DNA of 64,000 nt from Parabacteroides massiliensis. GTDB lineage: Bacteria > Bacteroidota > Bacteroidia > Bacteroidales > Tannerellaceae. The notes beneath the pieces are model-generated. The model did not search any database. It worked only from the letters and a program-made list of their open reading frames with translations, and was not told the origin of the DNA. The stretch is from the NCBI RefSeq assembly GCF_900155425.1, contig NZ_LT700192.1:186001-250000 (forward strand), in the 5' to 3' direction. Numbering within the stretch: position 1 is the stretch's first letter; every line of letters starts with the position of its first letter. This document shows, one piece after another, positions 54,534 to 61,835 of this stretch. The position numbers were made by a program, and so were the translations under genes.

Positions 54534-55847
54534 ATGACGAATAACGAAATAGTCGCCCGTGCGCTTGCCAATACCGGCATTGCTGCATTGAACGAGATGC
54601 AGCAGGCAGTATTGGATGCCGGAACGACAAAAGATATGGTGTTGCTCAGTCCGACAGGATCGGGTAAGACATTGGCTTTCCTTTTGCCTCTGCTGACGAC
54701 ATTGACGGATGAGGACAAAAAGATACAAGCCGTGATCATCGCCCCTTCCCGTGAACTTGCCTTGCAGATCGAAACGGTATTCCGCTCGTTGGGAGCCGGA
54801 TATAAGGTGAATTGTTGCTACGGAGGACATCCAATCCGCACGGAGAAGAAGAGCCTCGAACATCCGCCGACGGTCCTGATCGGGACGCCGGGACGTATCG
54901 TTGATCATCTGGAACGGGGGAATATCAACCTGGACAGTGTGCGTACGTTGATCTTGGATGAGTTTGACAAGTCGCTCGAGCTGGGTTTTCTTGCTGAAAT
55001 GAAGGAGATATTGGCACATCTCCCCGGTGTGCGCCGCCGGGTGCTGACTTCGGCAACGGCAGCAGTCGATATTCCTGCTTTTACCGGGATCACGGCTCCG
55101 GTGCGGTTGTCGTACCTGAAGGATGTGAAGGAGTCGAAAGGGCTGACTTTACGTGTGGTCAAGTCGCCCGTTAAAGACAAGCTGGAAACCTTGTACAAAC
55201 TTTTAGGCGAACTGAAAGGCGGTTCCGCCCTTATCTTCTGCAATTATCGCGAGACGGTGGAACGGGTGAGCAGCTATCTGACCGAAATGGGGGTGGATAA
55301 CGAATACTTCCACGGAGGAATGGAACAGCCGGAACGCGAACGTGCCTTGTCGCATTTTCGTAACGGCAGTGCTACCGTATTTATTTCTACTGATTTAGCA
55401 TCCCGTGGCCTCGATATCCCGGAAGTGAAGAATGTGATCCATTACCATCTTCCGGTGAGTGAAGAGGCATACGTGCATCGTAACGGGCGTACGGCGCGTA
55501 TGAACGCGGAAGGAGTCGCATATCTGATTTTGAACGCGGAGGAGACGGTTCCCGAATATATCACCCGCGAGCCGGATGAGTTTTTCTTACCGGAAGTGGC
55601 AAAAAAGCCAGTGCGTTCCGAGTGGGTAACGCTGACGATCAACCGGGGAAAACGGGACAAATTGAGCAAAAAAGATGTGGTCGGTTTCCTCTTTCAGAAA
55701 GGCGGACTGGAAAAGGACGATTTAGGTATTGTCGAGATAAAGGAAAGCTGTGCTTTCGCTGCTGTCAAGCGGGACAAGCTTCCCGGATTGCTGGACCGCA
55801 TCCGGAATGAAAAGATAAAGAATATGAAAGCCAAGTTTGTAGTATGA
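54534..55847 (+). CDS. DbpA-like DEAD-box-family RNA helicase
   Basis: 437 aa. RecA-like domain 1 (about 1-205) has the Q-motif region, SPTGSGKT (motif I), PSRELALQIE (Ia), TPGRIVDHLE (Ib) and TSAT (III). Motif II reads DEFD in place of DEAD. Domain 2 (about 210-350) has STDLASRGLDIP (V) and HRNGRTARM (VI). The C-terminal 80 residues resemble the DbpA RNA-binding domain, which targets 23S rRNA hairpin 92. A role in large-subunit assembly is therefore likely. The stop overlaps the next start by 4 bases (ATGA). Confidence 0.9.
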   Translation: MTNNEIVARALANTGIAALNEMQQAVLDAGTTKDMVLLSPTGSGKTLAFLLPLLTTLTDEDKKIQAVIIAPSRELALQIETVFRSLGAGYKVNCCYGGHPIRTEKKSLEHPPTVLIGTPGRIVDHLERGNINLDSVRTLILDEFDKSLELGFLAEMKEILAHLPGVRRRVLTSATAAVDIPAFTGITAPVRLSYLKDVKESKGLTLRVVKSPVKDKLETLYKLLGELKGGSALIFCNYRETVERVSSYLTEMGVDNEYFHGGMEQPERERALSHFRNGSATVFISTDLASRGLDIPEVKNVIHYHLPVSEEAYVHRNGRTARMNAEGVAYLILNAEETVPEYITREPDEFFLPEVAKKPVRSEWVTLTINRGKRDKLSKKDVVGFLFQKGGLEKDDLGIVEIKESCAFAAVKRDKLPGLLDRIRNEKIKNMKAKFVV

Positions 55848-57103
55848 GTCTGTTGATAAAAGGCGTCTTATTGGATGACGCCGTGAGAGATGTTTATATC
55901 GAAGGAAACAAGATCAGACAAATCGGCACGGACTTGCAAGTACAAGCGGATCAGGTTATCGACGGAAAGCGTAAGGCTTTGATACCCGGCTTTGTGAATG
56001 CACATACACATGCAGCCATGACGCTTTTCCGTGGTTTCGGAGACGACATGCCGCTGATGCCCTGGTTGGAGCAGAAGATCTGGCCGAACGAAGCCAAATT
56101 GACATACGAAGATATGTATTGGGGCACGAAACTGGCCTGTCTTGAAATGATAAAAAGCGGAACGACAACTTTTTCCGACATGTATCATCAATACGAAGCG
56201 ACTGCCGATGTGGTGGAAGAGATGGGAATGCGTGCGTTGGTGGCAGGCGCTTGCTTCGACGGCTTCAATCCGGAGCGGGCGGAACGGTGCAAACGCGAGA
56301 ATGAAAGGCTGATGGCTGAAGTTGTCGGAAATTATAGTGATAGGATACGATATGCTGCCGGTCCTCATGCCATCTATACGGTCTCCGGCGAACTGCTGCA
56401 ATGGATACATAGTTTTGCTGTTGAACATGATGTTCCCATCCACCTGCATTTGGCAGAGACGGAAGGGGAAGTCCGTGACTCGGTTAAGAAGTTCGGGCTG
56501 ACGCCCGTACGTTACTTGAATAAGTTGGGTGTGCTGTCTCCTCGCCTGATCATCGCACACGGTATTTATGTCGATGACGATGAAATCCGTATGCTGGCCG
56601 ATCATGATGTGAAGGTTGTGCATAATCCTGCATCCAACATGAAACTGGCTTCCGGCATCCAATTCAAGTTTTGTGAGATGCGAAAAGCCGGTGTGACCAT
56701 TGCTTTAGGAACTGACGGCTGTTCTTCTTCCAATAATCTGGATATGGTCGAGGCAATGAAGCTCGCTTCGCTTTTAGGCAAGGCTTGGCGAAAAGATCCG
56801 GAAGCGATTCCTGCCGGTGAAATATTCAAGGCTGCGACAGAAGCCGGTGCTTTGGCTCTCGGTCTGAAGGCCGGACGGATTGCTGAAGGCTATCTGGCTG
56901 ATCTCTGCCTGGTCGATTTGAATATCCCGGCTTTTATCCCGAATCATAACTTTATCTCCAACCTCGTGTATGCAGCAAACGGCAGTTGCATCGATACTGT
57001 TATCTGTGACGGTAAGATCCTGATGCGGGATAAAAAGGTTCCTGGTGAGGAAGAGATTATGGAGCGCACAGCCGAACTTGCTTATAAGTTGGTAAAGGTC
57101 TGA
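55844..57103 (+). CDS. mtaD: 5-methylthioadenosine/S-adenosylhomocysteine deaminase-type amidohydrolase
   Basis: 419 aa amidohydrolase of the MtaD/TrzN subgroup. Metal-site motifs: VNAHTHAAMTLFRG, the H-x-H-x-AE segment IHLHLAETEGE, the His in IIAHGIYVDD, and the Asp in LGTDGCSSSNNLDM. It deaminates adenosine-type thioethers to the inosine forms. It overlaps the helicase stop by 4 bases and precedes a purine nucleoside phosphorylase by 13 bp, a logical two-step salvage pair. Confidence 0.92.
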   Translation: MSLLIKGVLLDDAVRDVYIEGNKIRQIGTDLQVQADQVIDGKRKALIPGFVNAHTHAAMTLFRGFGDDMPLMPWLEQKIWPNEAKLTYEDMYWGTKLACLEMIKSGTTTFSDMYHQYEATADVVEEMGMRALVAGACFDGFNPERAERCKRENERLMAEVVGNYSDRIRYAAGPHAIYTVSGELLQWIHSFAVEHDVPIHLHLAETEGEVRDSVKKFGLTPVRYLNKLGVLSPRLIIAHGIYVDDDEIRMLADHDVKVVHNPASNMKLASGIQFKFCEMRKAGVTIALGTDGCSSSNNLDMVEAMKLASLLGKAWRKDPEAIPAGEIFKAATEAGALALGLKAGRIAEGYLADLCLVDLNIPAFIPNHNFISNLVYAANGSCIDTVICDGKILMRDKKVPGEEEIMERTAELAYKLVKV

Positions 57104-57116
57104 ATAATAAATTTGA

Positions 57117-57947
57117 ATGTATATGAATACAAATGACAATACAATTTATCGGGAAGCAGCCGATTTCCTGTCATCCCGTATTACCGGTAATCCGGAAACC
57201 GCTATTATCTTAGGCAGTGGCTTGGGTTCCCTTGCCGACCAGATAGAGGAGGCCGTGGTTATTCCTTATGCAGAGATCCCGCATTTTATGCATTCGACAG
57301 CCGCAGGACATAAAGGAAATTTCATCTGTGGCAGGTTAGGAGGAAAACAGGTGCTTGCCATGCAGGGCCGTTTCCATTATTATGAAGGTTATACGATGCA
57401 GCAAGTGACATTCCCGGTCCGGGTGATGAAGCTGTTGGGAGTGAAGAACTTGTTGGTTTCCAATGCGGCAGGTGGCATCAATACGAGTTTCAAAGTCGGT
57501 GACTTGATGATCATATGCGACCATATCAATATGATGCCAAATCCGCTGATCGGCCCTAATGACGAACAGTTCGGAACCCGCTTCCCGGATATGACGCGGG
57601 CGTATGACCGGGAGTTTATCCGCCTTGCCGAAGAATTTGCCGCATCTCGCGGCATCTCGTTGAAGAAAGGTGTCTATGTCGGACTGACAGGTCCCTCTTT
57701 CGAGACTCCGGCAGAGTATGCTTTCTACGGAAGGGTAGGAGGCGATGCAATCGGAATGAGTACGGTTCCGGAGGTGATCGTGGCCCGTCATGCCGGCCTG
57801 CGTGTATTCGGTATGTCTGTGATAACGAACGAAGGCTATCATTTTGCCGATGATTTCGTCAATGACGGAGCCGATGTGATTGTTGCTGCCAATAAGGCGG
57901 CTGCGGTTATGACCGTCCTCTTCCGTGAATTGGTCAGCAAGATATAA
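57117..57947 (+). CDS. punA: Purine nucleoside phosphorylase, type I (inosine/guanosine type)
   Basis: 276 aa trimeric-type PNP. Signatures: [43 protein letters not shown], and [13 protein letters not shown]. It phosphorolyses inosine or guanosine to the base and ribose-1-phosphate. Directly follows the mtaD-type deaminase, whose inosine-like product would be its substrate. Two ATGs (57117 and 57123) are possible starts. Confidence 0.95.
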   Translation: MYMNTNDNTIYREAADFLSSRITGNPETAIILGSGLGSLADQIEEAVVIPYAEIPHFMHSTAAGHKGNFICGRLGGKQVLAMQGRFHYYEGYTMQQVTFPVRVMKLLGVKNLLVSNAAGGINTSFKVGDLMIICDHINMMPNPLIGPNDEQFGTRFPDMTRAYDREFIRLAEEFAASRGISLKKGVYVGLTGPSFETPAEYAFYGRVGGDAIGMSTVPEVIVARHAGLRVFGMSVITNEGYHFADDFVNDGADVIVAANKAAAVMTVLFRELVSKI

Positions 57948-58010
57948 AAGAACATTCTTATTCTTTTTGAAAATATGAAGAAATAAAGGTACGTTTTTTT
58001 GTAAAGTTCC

Positions 58011-58018
58011 TATCTTTG
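58011..58018 (+). promoter_or_regulatory. -7 box of the SGNH hydrolase gene
   Basis: TATCTTTG, a perfect TAnnTTTG, 43 bases before the ATG at 58062. No TTTG at the normal -33 distance; the nearest T-rich stretch is at 57993-58001. Confidence 0.5.
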
Positions 58019-58061
58019 TGTTCAATTCAATCAATGTAATAAAATAAACTTTTTTCTACCC

Positions 58062-58832
58062 ATGAAGAATTCCAGAAGAGACTTCCTTAAAAAGGGAGCA
58101 TTGGCAGGGTTCGGCGCCCTGATGATCCCGGAGATCGCAAAGGCCGCGGTAAAAGAAAATACATCTGTACATGCTCCGAAGATTAATCTGAAAAAAGATT
58201 GTGTGATCCTGTTCCAGGGAGATTCCATCACGGACTGCGGTCGCGACAAGAATAGTAACCGTTGCAATACGATGGAACAGTTCGGTAGTGGCTATGTGCT
58301 CTTTACCGCTACGCAGTTGTTAGAAAAGAAAGCGGCTTTACAGCCGAAGATTTACAATCGTGGCATCAGTGGCAATAAAGTCTATCAGCTTCGTGAACGC
58401 TGGGAAATCGACTGCCTTGCTTTTCAGCCCGACGTATTGAGTATCCTGATCGGGGTGAACGATTACTGGCATACGTTGACGCATGGTTATAAAGGAACGG
58501 TCGAGACATACGAAAACGATCTGCGTGCCTTGTTGAAGTATACGAAAGAGAAACTCCCGAATACACAGATAGTCCTTTGCGAACCTTTCACTTTGCGTGA
58601 CGGGGCGGCTATAGAAGATTCCAAATGGTATCCGATGTTCGACGAATTCCGCAAGTCCGCCCGTAAACTGTCGGAAGAATTCAATACTGTGTTCGTGCCG
58701 TTCCAGTCAGGTTTCGATGCAGCGGTGAAACAGGCTCCGGCACGTTATTGGTCGAATGACGGCGTACATCCAGATTTGCCCGGTCGTCAGTTGATGGCTA
58801 ACATGTGGATGGAAGCGACTGGATTAAAGTAA
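58062..58832 (+). CDS. Tat-exported SGNH/GDSL hydrolase
   Basis: 256 aa. The N-terminus NSRRDFLKKG followed by a hydrophobic segment is a twin-arginine signal (to about 29). SGNH blocks: catalytic Ser55 in FQGDSITDCG, Gly in NRGISGNKV, Asn in IGVNDYW, and D233/H236 in NDGVHPDL. These enzymes de-esterify lipids, sugars or polysaccharides in the periplasm; the substrate here is unknown. It is monocistronic, with its own -7 box. Confidence 0.93.
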   Translation: MKNSRRDFLKKGALAGFGALMIPEIAKAAVKENTSVHAPKINLKKDCVILFQGDSITDCGRDKNSNRCNTMEQFGSGYVLFTATQLLEKKAALQPKIYNRGISGNKVYQLRERWEIDCLAFQPDVLSILIGVNDYWHTLTHGYKGTVETYENDLRALLKYTKEKLPNTQIVLCEPFTLRDGAAIEDSKWYPMFDEFRKSARKLSEEFNTVFVPFQSGFDAAVKQAPARYWSNDGVHPDLPGRQLMANMWMEATGLK

Positions 58833-58889
58833 AATATGATTTTGAGCGGGTGTAGGCTGTAAAAATAGTACAAAAAAGTGCAGTCAGGT

Positions 58890-58920
58890 TTTGGAAAATA
58901 AAAAAATACCTCTATCTTTG
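58890..58920 (+). promoter_or_regulatory. Promoter of the tRNA cluster
   Basis: TTTG (58890-58893), exactly 19 bases, then TATCTTTG (58913-58920): the best -33/-7 match in the window, 11 bases before the first tRNA. Confidence 0.85.
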
Positions 58921-58931
58921 CACCCGTTATC

Positions 58932-59007
58932 GCGGAAGTAGCTCAGTTGGTAGAGCATAACCTTGCCAAGGTTAGGGTCGCGGGTTCGAGTCCCGTCTTC
59001 CGCTCCA
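58932..59007 (+). tRNA. tRNA-Gly (GCC)
   Basis: 76 nt with GCGGAAG/CTTCCGC acceptor stem, anticodon GCC in the loop between ACCTT and AAGGT, GGTTCGAGTCC T-arm and an encoded CCA end. Confidence 0.97.
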
Positions 59008-59018
59008 ATCGGTAACAG

Positions 59019-59041
59019 AGGCGGTATGAGGCCGCTTTTTT
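59019..59041 (+). terminator. Weak terminator-like hairpin after tRNA-Gly
   Basis: AGGCGG (59019-59024) pairs with CCGCTT (59032-59037, one G-U) and runs into six T. The downstream Leu tRNAs have no clear promoter of their own, so it may only attenuate or act in processing. Confidence 0.4.
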
Positions 59042-59057
59042 AATGTACTGAAGAAAG

Positions 59058-59139
59058 GCCCAGGTGGCGGAATTGGTAGACGCGCACGTTTCAGGTGCGT
59101 GTGTCGAGAGGCATGCAGGTTCGAGTCCTGTTCTGGGCA
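59058..59139 (+). tRNA. tRNA-Leu (CAG)
   Basis: Class II tRNA with a long variable arm. GCCCAGG/TCTGGGC acceptor, anticodon stem CACGT/GCGTG with loop TTCAGGT (CAG), GGTTCGAGTCC T-arm, discriminator A. CCA is not encoded. Confidence 0.96.
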
Positions 59140-59148
59140 CCTTTTCTC

Positions 59149-59232
59149 GCGCAGGTGGTGGAATTGGTAGACACGCTACTTTGAGGGGGTAGTGCCGGTT
59201 ACGGCGTGTGAGTTCAAGTCTCATCCTGCGTA
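59149..59232 (+). tRNA. tRNA-Leu (GAG)
   Basis: Class II tRNA. GCGCAGG/CCTGCGT acceptor (first pair G-U), anticodon stem CTACT/GGTAG with loop TTGAGGG (GAG), long variable arm, AGTTCAAGTCT T-arm, discriminator A. CCA is not encoded. It begins 9 bp after the previous tRNA-Leu. Confidence 0.96.
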
Positions 59233-59267
59233 CATTGATTTTTTAATAGCTGGCAGTCAGTTTTTTT

Positions 59268-59316
59268 GTCCATGTAATTAGTTAAGAGTATATAACTTAT
59301 AACTAATTATATGGAC
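59268..59316. repeat. Near-perfect 17-bp inverted repeat after the tRNA cluster
   Basis: 59268-59284 and 59300-59316 are reverse complements at 16 of 17 positions, with a 15-base AT loop. No proper T-run follows on either strand. It lies between the tRNAs and the convergent permease gene. Confidence 0.7.
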
Positions 59317-59358
59317 AATTTTGCATTTAACCCTTTCCGCATAATCCGAAACGAATCC

Positions 59359-61014
59359 CTAAAAAACTTTTGTCGTTTGCTTCCAGATCCGGACCATATA
59401 AAATGCCAAATGTGTAAAGGCAAAGACGAAAGAAATGATCAACAGGATTTTACTCTCTTCCCAACCGACGGTTTGCTGATGCCAAAGCCCTGTGATCACA
59501 CAAAGGATGGCAAGGACGATACCGATCATATTCAGGGTCTGATGGCCGCGGCGATTGTCCTGATTGTACTCCAGCTTACTGTGTTTGATGCCGTAGCAAG
59601 CATAAATGTCCAATCCGATCAACATCCAGAGCACCAGTCGGATCCAAGTGTCGGCAGGTAGGAAAAGCATCATGCACAGGCAAGTGATGATCCCGGCTAC
59701 CGGAACGAATGGAACCAGCGGAGTCTTGAAAGCACGATGTACGTCGGGCATTGTTTTCCGGACTACAAGTACGCCGGCACAAACCAGCGTAAAGGCAAAG
59801 AGAGTTCCGATACTGGTCATTTCACCAGCCAAGCGTGCCGGAACGAAAGCAGCCAGCAGACCGACGAGTACCATGAACAGCAGGTTACTGCGGGCAGGTG
59901 TCCTGAACTTTTCGTTGATGTGTGAAAAGAACGGTGGCAACAATCCGTCGTGGCTCATGCTGAGGAATACGCGGCTCTGTCCTAAAAGTGTCACCATGAT
60001 GACCGAGCAATAGCCGAATAAGATGGCAAGGACAATGGCTTTATTCATCCAGGGGTAATCCGGGTGAAGCATGCCCGAAGCGTCGACTTCTCCCATATGT
60101 TCGATCGCAATTGCCACGGGAGCGATTCCCTGCTGGCCTCCAAATTCCGAATAATGGGCTACGCCTGTCATGACGTGGGCGAACAGCATATATAATATGG
60201 TACATACGAGCAACGAGACGAGGATTCCGATCGGCATGTCCCGTTTGGGATTTTTAGCTTCCTGGGCAGCCGTACTGACAGCATCGAAACCTAAGAACGC
60301 GAAGAATACGATGGCCGCTCCGCGGAGGACACCCGATAACCCGTATTCGCCCAGCGTGCCTGTGTTAGCTGGAATATAAGGTATGTAGTTGTCCGTATTG
60401 ATATATTTCCATCCTAAAAAGACGAATATAAGGACGACCGACACTTTCAGAAAGACGATGATTCCGTTAAAAATAGAACTCCCTTCCGTCCCGCGGATCA
60501 GAAAGATACTCATCAGGACAACGATCAGAAATGCCGGAATATTGACAATCCCGCCGTCCCAAGGGCAGGCGGTGAAAGCTGTCGGCAGGTCGATTCCGAG
60601 CCCTTCCAAGAAGACGACGAGATAACGGCTCCAACTGATGCTGACCGTCGTCGCTGCAACCGTATATTCCAGGACCAAATCCCAACCGATAATCCAAGCG
60701 ATCAATTCGCCCATCGTTGCGTATGAGTATGTATAGGCACTTCCTGCAACCGGAATCATCGAGGCAAACTCTGCATAACAAAGTCCGGCAAAGCAACATC
60801 CGATTGCCGCAATGGCGAATGAAAGCGTAATGGCCGGTCCTGTATATCCGGCGGCGACTGTTCCGGTTATTGAGAAAAGGCCGGCTCCTATGATGACTCC
60901 AACGCCGAGTGCGACCAGGCTCCAAGGGCCTAATACCCGTTTTAATGATTTGCTTCCCGATTGATTTGCTTCGGCCTGCAAGGCCTCCAAAGGTTTTTTT
61001 ATGAATAATCCCAT
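59359..61014 (-). CDS. APC-family amino acid permease (cationic amino acid transporter type)
   Basis: 551 aa, 12-14 membrane spans. APC signatures: LVALGVGVIIGAGLF near residue 35, CYAEFASMIPVAGSAYTY, FFAFLGFDAVSTAAQEAKNPKRDMP, and a C-terminal MPDVHRAFKTP-like segment before the last spans. It resembles YfnA/CAT-type permeases. Amino acid specificity is not predictable. Upstream on the same strand, 64 bp away, is the SDR gene. Confidence 0.92.
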   Translation of the reverse strand: MGLFIKKPLEALQAEANQSGSKSLKRVLGPWSLVALGVGVIIGAGLFSITGTVAAGYTGPAITLSFAIAAIGCCFAGLCYAEFASMIPVAGSAYTYSYATMGELIAWIIGWDLVLEYTVAATTVSISWSRYLVVFLEGLGIDLPTAFTACPWDGGIVNIPAFLIVVLMSIFLIRGTEGSSIFNGIIVFLKVSVVLIFVFLGWKYINTDNYIPYIPANTGTLGEYGLSGVLRGAAIVFFAFLGFDAVSTAAQEAKNPKRDMPIGILVSLLVCTILYMLFAHVMTGVAHYSEFGGQQGIAPVAIAIEHMGEVDASGMLHPDYPWMNKAIVLAILFGYCSVIMVTLLGQSRVFLSMSHDGLLPPFFSHINEKFRTPARSNLLFMVLVGLLAAFVPARLAGEMTSIGTLFAFTLVCAGVLVVRKTMPDVHRAFKTPLVPFVPVAGIITCLCMMLFLPADTWIRLVLWMLIGLDIYACYGIKHSKLEYNQDNRRGHQTLNMIGIVLAILCVITGLWHQQTVGWEESKILLIISFVFAFTHLAFYMVRIWKQTTKVF

Positions 61015-61078
61015 CGTCTATTTGCACATATATGATACCGGGCACAAAGGTAAGGATTGCCCGGATGATATACAAATG

Positions 61079-61813
61079 CTAATTGTGGATAGGTAACCTC
61101 CTCCATACAAAGCCGGGAATCAAATTCCAGAAGAATACTAAAATGGCATATTTCCAGTCGATTACGGCACGACGTTTCTTCCGTTCGATCGCTTTTACCG
61201 TTTTCCGGGCGACATATTGCGGAGACATCAGCATCGGGTATTTGTCGTTTTTCAACAGATCGGTCTTTACAAATCCGGGGCGGATGTCCGTGAATACGAT
61301 CGGGAGTTTTTCCATCCGTGCCAACTGGTCGAGTGCCTCGATATAGGTATTCTGGTAGCGCTTGGTTGCGGAATAGGAAGGAGCAGCTCCCAACCCTTTT
61401 GTTCCGGCTATGGAACTGATCACGGCTAATTGGCCGTAGCCTTGTCCTTTGAAGTAGTCGTATGCAGCAACGACCATTCGTGTGAAGCCGACCGTGTTTG
61501 TCTGGACGGTTGACAATTCAATATCGGAATTCAGATTCCGGTTCTGACTGCCGATCCCGGAACTAAGCAAGAAGATATCCATTCCGCCGACTTTATCGAT
61601 TAACTCCGTCAGCTTTTCCGGTGCATCCGGGCTGGTTACGTCAATTTGTGCCGTTTCGATCTGGTCAGGCGCTTCCGACCTGATTTCTGCGAGCAACTTC
61701 GTTCGCCGTCCGGCAATCCCGATCCTCCATCCCTGTTTGCGGTATAGTTGAGCGATCTCGTAGCCGATACCAGAGGTGGCTCCAATGATGATGATTCTTT
61801 TTACTGATGTCAT
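61079..61813 (-). CDS. Short-chain dehydrogenase/reductase with C-terminal hydrophobic tail
   Basis: 244 aa Rossmann-fold oxidoreductase. Cofactor motif GATSGIGYE (from G11), SSGIG in place of NNAG, catalytic Ser in VISSIAG and Tyr147/Lys151 in YSATK. The basic patch ERKKRR and a hydrophobic stretch (about 220-236) at the C-terminus suggest membrane association. Substrate unknown. It starts 22 bp after the stop of the helicase gene, so it may be co-transcribed with it. Confidence 0.9.
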   Translation of the reverse strand: MTSVKRIIIIGATSGIGYEIAQLYRKQGWRIGIAGRRTKLLAEIRSEAPDQIETAQIDVTSPDAPEKLTELIDKVGGMDIFLLSSGIGSQNRNLNSDIELSTVQTNTVGFTRMVVAAYDYFKGQGYGQLAVISSIAGTKGLGAAPSYSATKRYQNTYIEALDQLARMEKLPIVFTDIRPGFVKTDLLKNDKYPMLMSPQYVARKTVKAIERKKRRAVIDWKYAILVFFWNLIPGFVWRRLPIHN

Positions 61814-61835
61814 ATCGTTTTTTGTAAATTGAATA

